A DNA stretch of 64,000 nucleotides from CBDCWA01 sp965223255 (GTDB taxonomy: Bacteria > Pseudomonadota > Alphaproteobacteria > Rhizobiales > Hyphomicrobiaceae), in the NCBI GenBank assembly GCA_965223255.1, contig CBDCWA010000002.1, positions 1,167,366-1,231,365 of the forward strand, written 5' to 3'. Positions 26,484 through 35,411 of this stretch are shown here, piece by piece. The translations under genes were made by a program, and so were the position numbers. The number at the start of each line of letters is the position of its first letter. Position 1 is the first letter of the stretch. The notes under the pieces are model-generated. The model ran no database searches. It was not told where the DNA came from and was given only the letters and a program-made list of their open reading frames with translations.

Positions 26484-27977
26484 TCACAGGGGGAGCTTTA
26501 TAGAGGCCTTGAGCCCCCCGAGCGAACTCTGATCAAGCACGACATCGCCGCCATGGCTACGCGCGATATCACGCGTAATTGCAAGCCCTAGCCCGGAATG
26601 CCCTTTGGCCTGATTGCGGGCGTGATCTATGCGGTAGAACGGGCGGAAGACGGCTTCGCGTTCGCCGGCAGAAATGCCCGGGCCATTGTCCTCCACATCG
26701 ATATGCAGCCAGCCGCGCCGCCTAAAGGCATTCACCCGTACCTTGTCGCCGAACCTCGCCGCATTCGACAACAGATTGGTCATCGCGCGTTTGAAGGCTT
26801 GCCGTTTGACCGGTACTTGCAGTTTCACATCCGCCGGCCTGATCTGAAATGAAATGCTCCGCGCGAAGACCTGGGCATCCTCGATAATTTCCTCTATTAA
26901 CTCATTCACGCCCGTCAGTTCGACTTCTTCGCCTTCGTCGCCGCGTGCGAAAGCCAGATAATCTTCCAGCATATGCTGCATCTCATTCACGTCGGACTGC
27001 ATCGCACGTACTTCTTCACTATCGCCTTGTAGTGCAAGCTCAAGCTTGAAACGGGTTAGTATTGTGCGCAGGTCGTGACTGACGCCGGCCAGCATCGTCG
27101 TGCGTTGATCGACATGCTGTCTTATGCGATCGCGCATCTCCAGGAACGCCTCATAGGCCTGGCGCACTTCTCTGGCTCCTCTGGGTGTGATGTCCAATTG
27201 AGCGGTGCGCCCCTTACCAAAGGCGTCTGCTGCCTCGGCAAGTCGGAGAATAGGCCGGATCTGGTTGCGCAAAAATAGAATGGCAACGCACAGAAGAATG
27301 ACTGACGTGACCACCATCCAGACCAGAAAAATATGCGAATTCGATGCGTAGGTCTGGCTACGCCGGGCCACGAATCTAAGCACCGCCTTCGGATGCTTGA
27401 CTTTGATTTCCACGCTTCTGGAATTGCCAACGGTGTCGATCCAGAAGGGATACTTGGTATGGCGCGCAATTTCGTTGGACAGCGTACGATCAAGGAGATC
27501 AAAAAAAGGCCTCGGGCGCGCGACCGGCAATTTTCCGGCCGGTAGCACCGTCAACGACAAGTTTAGGCGATCTCCGGCGAGCGTGACGAGGGCGGCATAT
27601 TTGTCTTTCCGCTGATAGGCTTCGAACAAGCTTATAACGGCGCCGATATCGCGCGCGGTAGCTTCTGACAGCCGCCGCGTAACCGCCTGCCAATGGCGTT
27701 CCATGAAAACATAGGCGACGACGCCCTCCAGCAGCACGATTGGCGCGATGATAATGATGAGGGCGCGCGCGTAGAGGCCCTTAGGCATCAACTCACCCAG
27801 CAGGCGCATCAACGGCTTGAAGGCCCATGCGATCCATACCCCGACGGATTTAAGATGTGCGCCGGCAGGGCTGCTCATGACAAAACGGTTGACTGCCGAC
27901 GCCGAGGTGAGCGCAGCTTCGCTCGTGCGCCGGCCCGCCCGCCGCGCAACGACCAGCCATCTCAAGCCATATGTCAT
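26484..27977 (-). CDS. Sensor histidine kinase, EnvZ-like
   Basis: Inner-membrane kinase with two spans (ALIIIIAPIVLLEGVVAYVF and a second, VWMVVTSVILLCVAILFL) flanking a periplasmic domain of roughly 130 residues. HAMP, then the H-box GVSHDLRTILTRFK, the N-box MTNLLSNAARF, DNGPG and GLGLAI follow in order. The frame begins at ATG 27977 or GTG 27989; homologues suggest translation could begin as late as the MPKGLYARA region, because the 60 residues before it look poorly conserved. It lies 37 bases after the response regulator and forms a pair with it. Confidence 0.9.
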   Translation of the reverse strand: MTYGLRWLVVARRAGRRTSEAALTSASAVNRFVMSSPAGAHLKSVGVWIAWAFKPLMRLLGELMPKGLYARALIIIIAPIVLLEGVVAYVFMERHWQAVTRRLSEATARDIGAVISLFEAYQRKDKYAALVTLAGDRLNLSLTVLPAGKLPVARPRPFFDLLDRTLSNEIARHTKYPFWIDTVGNSRSVEIKVKHPKAVLRFVARRSQTYASNSHIFLVWMVVTSVILLCVAILFLRNQIRPILRLAEAADAFGKGRTAQLDITPRGAREVRQAYEAFLEMRDRIRQHVDQRTTMLAGVSHDLRTILTRFKLELALQGDSEEVRAMQSDVNEMQHMLEDYLAFARGDEGEEVELTGVNELIEEIIEDAQVFARSISFQIRPADVKLQVPVKRQAFKRAMTNLLSNAARFGDKVRVNAFRRRGWLHIDVEDNGPGISAGEREAVFRPFYRIDHARNQAKGHSGLGLAITRDIARSHGGDVVLDQSSLGGLKASIKLPL

Positions 27978-28014
27978 CCGCCCCAGCACGCTACGGTCCC
28001 ACTATCCTGGCAGG

Positions 28015-28746
28015 TCAATCAATGTAGAGCACATACCCCTTCCCCCGCGCAGTCTGCAGATAGACAGGATTGGAAGGATCGATTTCGATTTTGCGGCGCA
28101 GGCGGTTGATCTGGACATCGATTGCCCTTTCGCTGCCGGTTGTGTCCTCGGGATTGAGTTCGTGCCGCGCGATGGGCGTTCCAGGCCGCTGCGCGAAGAG
28201 GCGCATAAGATCACGTTCGCGCTCGGTAAGCTTTATCGATTCCTCACCTCGGCGCAATTCGCCACGCCCGATACTGAATACAATCTCGCCCATTCGTATT
28301 TCATCAGTGTTGCCCTGCACGCCGCCTGCGCGGCGCAGAATGTTCTTCAGCCGGAGTACAAGTTCGCGGGGCTCGAAGGGTTTGGGCACATAGTCGTCGA
28401 CGCCCGCCTCGAGGCCTTCAATGCGGTGATCCGGTTCAGAACGTGCGGTAAGCAGACAGACCGGAATATCACCGCTGTCCTTGAGTGAACGCGCCAAGTC
28501 CAGACCGCTTTCGCCCGGCATCATGACGTCGAGCACGACGAGGTCGAATGTAAGCCCCCGCATTGCAGCCCGGGCTGCTGAAGCATCAACAGCCGGCGTT
28601 ACCCGAAATCCGTTTTCCGAGAGATAACGGCACAACAAATCTCTAATGCGATGGTCATCATCGACGATCAGCACGTGCGGTGCATTATCCGGCAGCGGCG
28701 GTCCATTGCCAGTATTATCGAATGCGACATCATTGGAAGGACTCAT
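28015..28746 (-). CDS. Response regulator, OmpR family
   Basis: Receiver domain with acidic patch VLIVDDDHRIRD, phosphorylated Asp in LVVLDVMMPG and Lys in PKPFEPREL, then an OmpR/PhoB winged helix with a terminal QTARGKGYVL strand. A 20-residue hydrophilic leader precedes the receiver domain, as in alphaproteobacterial OmpR-type regulators. ATG 28746 lies 11 bases after the MarR stop with AGGAA upstream, so the MarR gene, this gene and the kinase are one operon. Confidence 0.93.
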   Translation of the reverse strand: MSPSNDVAFDNTGNGPPLPDNAPHVLIVDDDHRIRDLLCRYLSENGFRVTPAVDASAARAAMRGLTFDLVVLDVMMPGESGLDLARSLKDSGDIPVCLLTARSEPDHRIEGLEAGVDDYVPKPFEPRELVLRLKNILRRAGGVQGNTDEIRMGEIVFSIGRGELRRGEESIKLTERERDLMRLFAQRPGTPIARHELNPEDTTGSERAIDVQINRLRRKIEIDPSNPVYLQTARGKGYVLYID

Positions 28747-28757
28747 TACAGCAGTTC

Positions 28758-29333
28758 CTATTCGTTATGCTCATCTGACTCGAACACTTGGCTCTCGTAT
28801 CGCCCATCAAAACCGGTTGTCTCTGCATCGCCCACAATACCAAGCAGAAATGCACGAGCCGCCATTTCCGCACCCGGTCCCGCACTTTGCAGCGCGCGGT
28901 CCAACCTCGCATTCTGCAAATCCATCAGCTGTTTTGCCAGTTCTGTACCACGCGGGGTTAGGAACAGTAATCGCTCCCGACGATCGGTCTCGCCGGCCTG
29001 GGATTCAATAAACCCCCGCTCGACAAGTTGCTTCAAGACCCGTGCCAGTGACTGCTTGGTGATCTTCAGAATATCCAGAAGGTCGGCAACTCTAAGGCCG
29101 GGACTACGATTGACAAAATGCAGCACACGGTGATGCGCGCGTCCAAAACCGTATCTCGCCAATACCGCATCGGGCTCAGCGGTAAATTCGCGATAGGCAA
29201 AAAACAGAAGTTCGACGAGATCGGTCAGGTCCTCACGCGCACCTTCGCATGCCCGCTTGACGTTTACAGTCGAATTGGGCCGCGACGGGGCTAGTTCGGT
29301 TGGTAAGCCCGGACGTGAATTTATGTCAGCCAT
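28758..29333 (-). CDS. MarR-family transcriptional regulator
   Basis: 191 residues, with the winged-helix core around LRVADLLDILKITKQSLARVLKQLVERGFIE and the wing RRERLLFLTPRGTELAKQL. The N-terminal 35 residues are extra and charged. ATG 29333 has no clear ribosome site, and the start may be leaderless or nearly so. It is divergent from ilvE with 222 bases between them, and heads an operon with the two-component pair. Control of ilvE or of itself through the dyad at 29347-29363 is plausible. Confidence 0.88.
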   Translation of the reverse strand: MADINSRPGLPTELAPSRPNSTVNVKRACEGAREDLTDLVELLFFAYREFTAEPDAVLARYGFGRAHHRVLHFVNRSPGLRVADLLDILKITKQSLARVLKQLVERGFIESQAGETDRRERLLFLTPRGTELAKQLMDLQNARLDRALQSAGPGAEMAARAFLLGIVGDAETTGFDGRYESQVFESDEHNE

Positions 29334-29346
29334 GTTGACTTATTAT

Positions 29347-29363
29347 GGGGTCATTGATACCCC
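29347..29363. promoter_or_regulatory. Dyad between marR and ilvE, candidate MarR operator
   Basis: GGGGT and ACCCC arms separated by CATTGAT. The dyad begins 14 bases upstream of the MarR start codon, in the position expected for an autorepressor site. The arms are only five bases, so this is tentative. Confidence 0.35.
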
Positions 29364-29555
29364 TGACAAGATAAAACTGCGTCATCGTTAGCAGGCACCC
29401 TCAGGGCTTGCCCGCCACGAATTCCAGTGGCCGGCGCTCGCAATGCCGGTCCGATTTTGCGCCCACGCAGTCCCAGAACCGAGTTCGACACGCTTTGTGA
29501 TCACGCTAGCGGCGGCGCAATACCGGATAGTGTTAGAACAACGGGAGGATGATTT

Positions 29556-30431
29556 ATGGCGCTGGCCCCGTATGACGATCGCGATGGCTCCATATGGATG
29601 GACGGAAAAGTCATACCCTGGCGTGATGCTAAGGTGCATATTCTCACCCATGCCATGCATTACGCAAGCGCCGTATTCGAAGGTGAACGCAGCTATGGCG
29701 GCAGGATTTTTAAGCTTCGTGAGCACTCCGAGCGCTTGATCGAATCGGCAGCGATGCTCGACTTCGAAATCCCCTACAGTGTCGAACAAATCGATGCGGC
29801 CAGCATTGAAATCATGAAGGCCAACAACCTTGTCGATTGTTATGTTCGCCCTATTGCTTGGCGCGGCAGCGAGCAGATGGGTGTATCAGCCCAAGAGGCG
29901 AAAATTCATCTTGCCATCGCGGCCTGGGATTGGGGCTCTTATTTCGACCCGGCCGAGCGCTTGCGCGGTATTCGTATCGCCAATGCCACCTATCGCCGGC
30001 CAGACCCGGCGACAATCCCGGCGAAGGCCAAGGCCACCGGCCTTTACATGATCTGTACTATTGAAAAGCACCGCGCCGAAGCTGCCGGCTACGCCGACGC
30101 GCTAATGCTCGATTGGCGTGGTTACGTTGCAGAATGCACAGGGGCCAATATTTTCTTCATCAAGGATGGCACCCTTCACACGCCCATCCCCGATTGCTTC
30201 CTTGATGGTATTACCCGCCGCACCGTAATCGACCTCGCCGGTCGGCGCGATATTCCGGTCAACGAGCGGGTGATCATGCCGGACGAGCTTTCCAGCTTCT
30301 CCGAATGCTTCATCGTCGGCACGGCAGCGGAAGTGACACCGGTGCGTGAGATTGGCGATATACATTTTCAGCCCGGCCAGATATCTGAGACACTGTTGAA
30401 CGACTACATGGCCGAGGTCACGCCAAACTAG
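29556..30431 (+). CDS. ilvE: Branched-chain amino acid aminotransferase
   Basis: Class IV PLP enzyme of 291 residues that transaminates Leu, Ile and Val with 2-oxoglutarate. Landmarks: the N-terminal WMDGKVIPWRDAKVHILTHAMHYASAVFEGER, the lysine-bearing YMICTIEKHRAEAAGYADAL, the GANIFFIKDGTL strand and the C-terminal ECFIVGTAAEVTPV, a fingerprint of class IV aminotransferases. ATG 29556 has GGGAGGATGATTT upstream. The divergent neighbour is a MarR regulator. Confidence 0.93.
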   Translation: MALAPYDDRDGSIWMDGKVIPWRDAKVHILTHAMHYASAVFEGERSYGGRIFKLREHSERLIESAAMLDFEIPYSVEQIDAASIEIMKANNLVDCYVRPIAWRGSEQMGVSAQEAKIHLAIAAWDWGSYFDPAERLRGIRIANATYRRPDPATIPAKAKATGLYMICTIEKHRAEAAGYADALMLDWRGYVAECTGANIFFIKDGTLHTPIPDCFLDGITRRTVIDLAGRRDIPVNERVIMPDELSSFSECFIVGTAAEVTPVREIGDIHFQPGQISETLLNDYMAEVTPN

Positions 30432-30547
30432 ACCTACCTGCAACAAGACGGGATCAGCACGATGCCGACTCTGGGCGGAAAGTTACTGGATTATTTAAGG
30501 GTGATCATCTTTGTGCGTTTTGGCGCGCGATAACCTATTGGGGATCA

Positions 30548-32149
30548 ATGGCCTCTGCAAAGCGGCGTGTCATTATCATTGGGGCTGGCCATAACGGGCT
30601 CACCTGTGCAGCCTACCTGGCCAAGGCCGGCCTGGACGTGACCGTCCTTGAACGCCGCGACATCGTCGGCGGTGCAGCAGTCACCGAGGAATTTCATCCA
30701 GGCTATCGCAATTCGACCGCCTCCTACACAGTCAGCCTGCTTAATCCCAAGGTAATCGCCGACTTGGATCTGGCGCGGCACGGGCTGCGCATTGTCGAAC
30801 GGCCCATGGCAAACTTTTGGCCAATGGATGACCAGCGTTATCTCTTAATGCCGCATGGCCTGGCTGCGCAACAAAAGGCCATCGCCATGCTATCGCCGAA
30901 AGATGCCGAGCGCCTGCCAGCCTACGATGCTGCCCTGAAACGCGCGACAGCTGTCCTACGCGACCTGATGCTCAGAACGCCGCCGACCCCCGGTGGTGGT
31001 TTTGGAGAGCTGTTACGAAATTCAAGTTTGGCAATGCGGCTTTGGCGGTTGGATGCGGACGATTATCGCCTGCTTCTCGATCTCTTCACCAAGAGCGCAT
31101 CCGATTATCTCGATATGTGGTTCCAAAATGAAACCGTAAAGGCCGCCTTTGCGTTCGATGGCATTGTTGGCGCTTATGCGGCGCCATCTACGCCTGGCAC
31201 AGCTTACGTTCTGCTGCATCACTGCTTTGGCGAGGTCAACGGCAAGCCTGGTGTGTGGGGTCATGCACTAGGCGGCATGGGCGCCATTTCACAGGCCATG
31301 GCACACGCAGCTCAAGCAGCGGGGGCCACGATCAAGACGGGCGTTGGCGTGAAACGGATAATCCCCGATGGAGGCACCATCCATGTAGAAATGGCCGATG
31401 GCACGCGGCATGAGGCCGATGTGGTCGCTGCCAATGTTGGCCCCAAGTACCTTTTTGCCACTCTTCTGGACGATGGGGCGGTGGATGCTGAGATTGCCCA
31501 ACGGTTCAGGGCAATCCGAACGGGCTCAGGTACATTTAGAATGAATGTCGCGCTCTCCGAATTGCCGGATTTCACATGCCTTCCCGGACGGGACAACGCC
31601 CCCCATCACGGTGCCGGTATCATCATTGGCCCCACGATTGACTATTTGGAGCAGGCCTATCTGGATGCCAGGACCAATGGCTGGTCGCTGCAACCCATTA
31701 TCGAGCTTGTCATTCCATCGACGCTTGATCCCGGCCTCGCCCCCGAAGGCCACCATGTCGCAAGCCTGTTCGTCCAGCACGTTGCCCCGACGCTACCATC
31801 GCCCCGGTCGTGGGCAGACGAAAGCGAAAAGGAACGTTTCGCCGACGTGGTGGTAGATACGATGACCGCCTATGCCCCCAATTTCAGCGGAAGCATTATT
31901 GCACGTCAGATCCAGTCACCGCTTGATCTGGAGCAGCGCTTCGGCCTCACAGATGGCGACATATTTCACGGTCAATTGGGATTGGACCAGTTGTTCTCCG
32001 CCCGTCCTGTTTTGGGGTATGGCAATTATCGCATGCCGGTAAAGGATCTCTATTTGTGCGGCTCGGGCGCCCACCCTGGCGGTGGGGTTACCGGCCTGCC
32101 GGGACACAATTGCGCCCGCGAAATCTTGGCCGATCTCGGTCTCAAATAA
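30548..32149 (+). CDS. FAD-dependent oxidoreductase, phytoene-desaturase/PYROXD2-like
   Basis: 533 residues. The N-terminal dinucleotide fold GAGHNGLTCAAYLAKAG and ERRDIVGGAAVTEE mark the FAD-binding domain. The C-terminal LYLCGSGAHPGGGVTGLPGHNCAREIL is the FAD-closing motif of the CrtI/PYROXD2 group. No carotenoid gene is nearby, so a carotenoid role is unlikely; PYROXD2-like proteins of unknown substrate are the best comparison. It stands alone, 116 bases after ilvE. Confidence 0.82.
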   Translation: MASAKRRVIIIGAGHNGLTCAAYLAKAGLDVTVLERRDIVGGAAVTEEFHPGYRNSTASYTVSLLNPKVIADLDLARHGLRIVERPMANFWPMDDQRYLLMPHGLAAQQKAIAMLSPKDAERLPAYDAALKRATAVLRDLMLRTPPTPGGGFGELLRNSSLAMRLWRLDADDYRLLLDLFTKSASDYLDMWFQNETVKAAFAFDGIVGAYAAPSTPGTAYVLLHHCFGEVNGKPGVWGHALGGMGAISQAMAHAAQAAGATIKTGVGVKRIIPDGGTIHVEMADGTRHEADVVAANVGPKYLFATLLDDGAVDAEIAQRFRAIRTGSGTFRMNVALSELPDFTCLPGRDNAPHHGAGIIIGPTIDYLEQAYLDARTNGWSLQPIIELVIPSTLDPGLAPEGHHVASLFVQHVAPTLPSPRSWADESEKERFADVVVDTMTAYAPNFSGSIIARQIQSPLDLEQRFGLTDGDIFHGQLGLDQLFSARPVLGYGNYRMPVKDLYLCGSGAHPGGGVTGLPGHNCAREILADLGLK

Positions 32150-32165
32150 TCTGCGCCCAAGGGCA

Positions 32166-32615
32166 CTACCGTTCCCACCGCGCGCGCGCCGCGTCGTCGC
32201 TGTCACGTGCGTCGACCCAATCGCCTTCGCCCTCGGCGTTGGTTTCCTTTTTCCAGAACGGCGCATTGGTCTTCAAATAGTCCATCAAAAATTCCGCCGC
32301 TTCAAAGGCGGCCTGGCGATGTTCCGAGGCGGTCACGACGAGCACGATGTTGTCGCCCGGTTGCAGCGGGCCGTAGCGATGAATGATCATGCTTGCTTTT
32401 AAGGGCCAGCGCTCGTGGGCGTCGCGCTCGATGCGTTCAAGCTCGCGTTCAGTCATGCCGGGATAATGTTCAAGTGTCAGCGTACCGAAGTCCGGGCGAT
32501 CGCTGCGCACGGTACCGGTGAACGTAACGATCGCGCCTATATCGGCCCGCCCAGCTCTGATCGCTGCGACCTCGCTACCCAAATCGAAATCCGCTGTTTG
32601 CACTTTAACGGCCAT
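32166..32615 (-). CDS. moaE: Molybdopterin synthase catalytic subunit MoaE
   Basis: 149 residues. With MoaD it inserts sulfur into precursor Z to make molybdopterin. The IVTFTGTVRSD start, the LEHYPGMTERELERI helix and the HRQAAFEAAEFLMDYLKTNAPFWKKE region with the active lysines are present. It follows moaD after three bases. Molybdopterin would be needed by the large molybdenum hydroxylase subunit at 35412-37736. Confidence 0.93.
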   Translation of the reverse strand: MAVKVQTADFDLGSEVAAIRAGRADIGAIVTFTGTVRSDRPDFGTLTLEHYPGMTERELERIERDAHERWPLKASMIIHRYGPLQPGDNIVLVVTASEHRQAAFEAAEFLMDYLKTNAPFWKKETNAEGEGDWVDARDSDDAARARWER

Positions 32616-32618
32616 AGG

Positions 32619-32882
32619 TTAGCCCCCAGTGACCGGCGGGAAAAAGGCAATCTCGCGCGCGCCTGCGATCGGGGCGTCCGCCTTCACGTGTGCCTGATCG
32701 ATGGCGGCACGAATTGTGTTGGCCTGCTGGAAGGCATGTTCATATTCCGGCCCGCGTGTTTTGAGCCAGCCGATCAACTCGCCGACCGTCGTCACGTTTT
32801 CTGGAACGTCGACGGACTCCTCTGCTTTTCCCGTGCGCTCCCGCACCCAGGCGAAATACATCAGCTTGACCGACATCGTCAC
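32619..32882 (-). CDS. moaD: Molybdopterin synthase sulfur carrier subunit MoaD
   Basis: 87-residue ubiquitin-like protein ending in the obligatory Gly-Gly (PPVTGG), which is adenylated and thiocarboxylated before sulfur transfer. KLMYFAWVRERTGKAEE is the usual first strand-turn-helix. The start overlaps the stop of pgsA by four bases. Confidence 0.93.
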   Translation of the reverse strand: MTMSVKLMYFAWVRERTGKAEESVDVPENVTTVGELIGWLKTRGPEYEHAFQQANTIRAAIDQAHVKADAPIAGAREIAFFPPVTGG

Positions 32883-33484
32883 TTTTCCATTCTCCGACCG
32901 GTGGTCACCGCATTGCCGATCGCAACCTTAAGATAGTCATAGCCGGTCCAGAGCGTAAGCAGGGCCGCAAGCCAAAGCATGACCGTTCCAGCATTATGCA
33001 ATCCAGGCAGTAGTTTTTCACCAGCATCACCCGCCAGCAAGAGGCCCAGTGCCACCATCTGCACGGCGGTCTTCCATTTTGCCAGTCGCGTGACCATGAC
33101 ACGAACATTAAGCTCGGCCAGATACTCCCTGAGGCCCGAGACCAGAATTTCGCGGCACAGCACGATGATCGCTGCGAAAATCGTCGCGCCGTCGATCGTC
33201 CTGTCATGCACCAGCATCAAAAGCGTGGCGCCAACCAGAAGTTTGTCGGCAATCGGATCCAGCATCCGCCCAAGGTCCGATTGTTGCGCCAGCACCCGCG
33301 CCAGATATCCGTCGAGCCAATCGGTAATCGCGGCGGTCGCGAAAATCGCCACCGCCAGCCATCGTCCAAGGTCACCCTCGACAAAGGCCAGACACAGCAC
33401 CACCGCGGCCACAGCGACTATCCGCCCAAAAGTGAGGAGATTGGGGGCCTGATAGATCAATCCGTATCGTTTGACTTGCTCCAT
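32879..33484 (-). CDS. pgsA: CDP-diacylglycerol-glycerol-3-phosphate 3-phosphatidyltransferase
   Basis: Integral membrane enzyme making phosphatidylglycerol phosphate. The CDP-alcohol phosphatidyltransferase motif DG-x2-AR-x8-G-x3-D-x3-D is present around DGYLARVLAQQSDLGRMLDP, with NLLTFGRI at the N-terminus and several hydrophobic spans. ATG 33484 was preferred over an upstream TTG; AAGG lies nine bases before. The order pgsA-moaD-moaE is a common alphaproteobacterial operon. Confidence 0.92.
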   Translation of the reverse strand: MEQVKRYGLIYQAPNLLTFGRIVAVAAVVLCLAFVEGDLGRWLAVAIFATAAITDWLDGYLARVLAQQSDLGRMLDPIADKLLVGATLLMLVHDRTIDGATIFAAIIVLCREILVSGLREYLAELNVRVMVTRLAKWKTAVQMVALGLLLAGDAGEKLLPGLHNAGTVMLWLAALLTLWTGYDYLKVAIGNAVTTGRRMEK

Positions 33485-33889
33485 ATCGGCCAACCTTCAC
33501 CACTACCGGCAGCAATCGTCAACACCTGCAATCGCCGTTGATCCAGGTTTTTTTGATCTGTGCGAATACGTTAAGCCTGTGTCGTTTGGTAGCGTGCGAC
33601 CCATCGTGCATCGCCGGCGCGGCATATTTCAGCATTTCACCAAATTCCATCTACAAGCAAGGCGGTAGCCATGGGCGGCCAATCGGGCTATGACCAAAGC
33701 TTTGAAAAAGCGACGGCCGCCAGCCCCATGGAGCTCTCTGATGGGCCCGTACAGTATTCTGCTTGGCAAAAACGCCGGTCTTCACCGGTAGATTGGCCGG
33801 CATCACCTGTAGTAGGGTCATTGTCGAGGTCGCGGCGCACCATTTCGGCTATCGCAGTTCGCCTAGGCCGGACCACACGGAGGATTAGT
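33485..33889. other. Intergenic region between pgsA and UbiD-like gene
   Basis: About 405 bases with no supported gene. The reading frame of the downstream decarboxylase stays open here, but the residues are low-quality and GGAGG sits before the later ATG. A small hairpin CCGGT CTTC ACCGG lies near 33777. Two divergent promoters are expected. Confidence 0.5.
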
Positions 33890-35341
33890 ATGGAACTTTC
33901 AGGAAACCTCGTCCATTACCGCGGTCTTCGCGACTGGATTGAGAAGGTGGACGGCTTTGGAGAATTGCGGCGGGTGAGCGGCGCGAGCTGGGATGTCGAG
34001 ATGGGATCGCTGACGCAGCTGGTGACCGAGAAAGCCAACGGGACGGCCCCCGCCCTGCTGTTCGATGATGTGCCTGGTTACCCCAAGGGTTTCCGTACCA
34101 TGTACGGTCATTTTTCAACGATCAAGCGGGTCGCACTGACGCTCGGTCTGCCGCTCGAATACAACCGCAAGGTCGACATCGTAAAGGCCTACCACAGCCG
34201 GCTGTCGAACCTGAAGCCGCTACCGGTCAAAGAAGTTGATACGGGGCCTATTCTGGAAAATGTAATCACTGGCGATGATGTGGACGTGCTTAAATTCCCG
34301 GTCCCTCGTCATCATGAAAAAGACACCCACCGTTACATAGGGACGGCCGATCTGTGCATGACCCAAGATCCGGACAGCGGCTGGTACAACCTCGGCGCCT
34401 ATCGCTGCCAGGTCTACGATGCCAAACGCATTGGCTGCCAGATCACCGAAGGCAAGCACGGCCGCATTCATCGCGATAAGAACTTCGAACGTGGCCAATC
34501 GATGAAGTTCGTGATCATCGTGGGGCAGGATCCGCTTTTGTATATGTTGTCGGCGAGTCCACTTCCCGAAGGCCACAGCGAACTCGAAATCGCTGGTGGT
34601 TTGCGCGGCGAGCCGATCGAAGTGATCCGCGGTCCGTGGTCTGGCTTCCCGATCCCGGCTGACTGTGAAATCGCGCTTGAGTGCGAAGCAATTCCCGGCC
34701 AGGTTGAGCCTGAAGGGCCATTTGGCGAATGGATGGGCTATTATTCCGATGACACGGTGCCTCGCCCCTATCTGAACGTTAAGACTATTCTGCACAGAAA
34801 TGATCCGATCATCTGCTGCGCACCACAGCACAAGCCGATTGACGAGACCGGCCTCTTGAAGGGGATCGCAGGGTGTGCCGAAATTTGGCGTTCTCTCGAA
34901 GCCTGCGGTGTGCCGGAAGTACTTGGTGTCTGGAACCACGAAGCCGGCCCTGCGACACGCTTCACGGTCGTCCAAATTCAGCAGCGTTATCCAGGACACG
35001 CCCGCCAGGCCCTGCATGTCGCGGCCTCCTGTCAAGGCGGTGCTTATAACGGCAAGTGGACGGTTGTTGTCGACGAGGACGTGGATGCAGGCGAGCTGGG
35101 TGAAGTGCTGTGGGCGATGTGCACCCGCTTCGACCCGGATACCGATATCGACATCATTCAGAAGGCATGGTCGTCCAAACGCGACCCGATGTTCAAACCC
35201 GGCAATTTCAACAGCCGCGTTCTGATCGACGCCTGCATGCCTTATGATCAAAAACTAAAGGGCACTTTCCCAACGGTTGTCGATGTTTCTGCAGAACTTG
35301 GAAATAGCCTGAAAGCGAAATTCCCGGACCTGTTCAAGTAA
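33890..35341 (+). CDS. UbiD-family (de)carboxylase, first copy
   Basis: 483 residues of the UbiD superfamily, prenylated-FMN-dependent enzymes that add or remove CO2 from aromatic or alpha,beta-unsaturated acids. The catalytic segment is EGPFGEW (Glu275 and Glu280), and upstream lie FPVPRHHEKDTHRYIGT and the YNLGAYRCQVYDA strand typical of the cofactor site. ATG 33890 has GGAGG seven bases upstream. No UbiX (prFMN synthase) gene is in the window. Its substrate is unknown; the molybdenum hydroxylase subunit 70 bases downstream may act in the same pathway. Confidence 0.85.
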   Translation: MELSGNLVHYRGLRDWIEKVDGFGELRRVSGASWDVEMGSLTQLVTEKANGTAPALLFDDVPGYPKGFRTMYGHFSTIKRVALTLGLPLEYNRKVDIVKAYHSRLSNLKPLPVKEVDTGPILENVITGDDVDVLKFPVPRHHEKDTHRYIGTADLCMTQDPDSGWYNLGAYRCQVYDAKRIGCQITEGKHGRIHRDKNFERGQSMKFVIIVGQDPLLYMLSASPLPEGHSELEIAGGLRGEPIEVIRGPWSGFPIPADCEIALECEAIPGQVEPEGPFGEWMGYYSDDTVPRPYLNVKTILHRNDPIICCAPQHKPIDETGLLKGIAGCAEIWRSLEACGVPEVLGVWNHEAGPATRFTVVQIQQRYPGHARQALHVAASCQGGAYNGKWTVVVDEDVDAGELGEVLWAMCTRFDPDTDIDIIQKAWSSKRDPMFKPGNFNSRVLIDACMPYDQKLKGTFPTVVDVSAELGNSLKAKFPDLFK

Positions 35342-35411
35342 CAACCAAGATTGGCCCCGCGTACTGAGCGCAGTCGCGGGGCATTGTCTACCAATTCGGC
35401 GGAGGGAGCGA

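Noticed and set aside
30548..32149. Carotenoid desaturase
   Set aside because: Only the general FAD and closing motifs are shared; no carotenoid genes are near, and the C-terminus is more like PYROXD2.
34220..35251. Long (343-codon) open frame antisense to UbiD copy 1
   Set aside because: It mirrors the codon bias of the sense gene, has no ribosome site and no family resemblance, while the sense frame has UbiD motifs.
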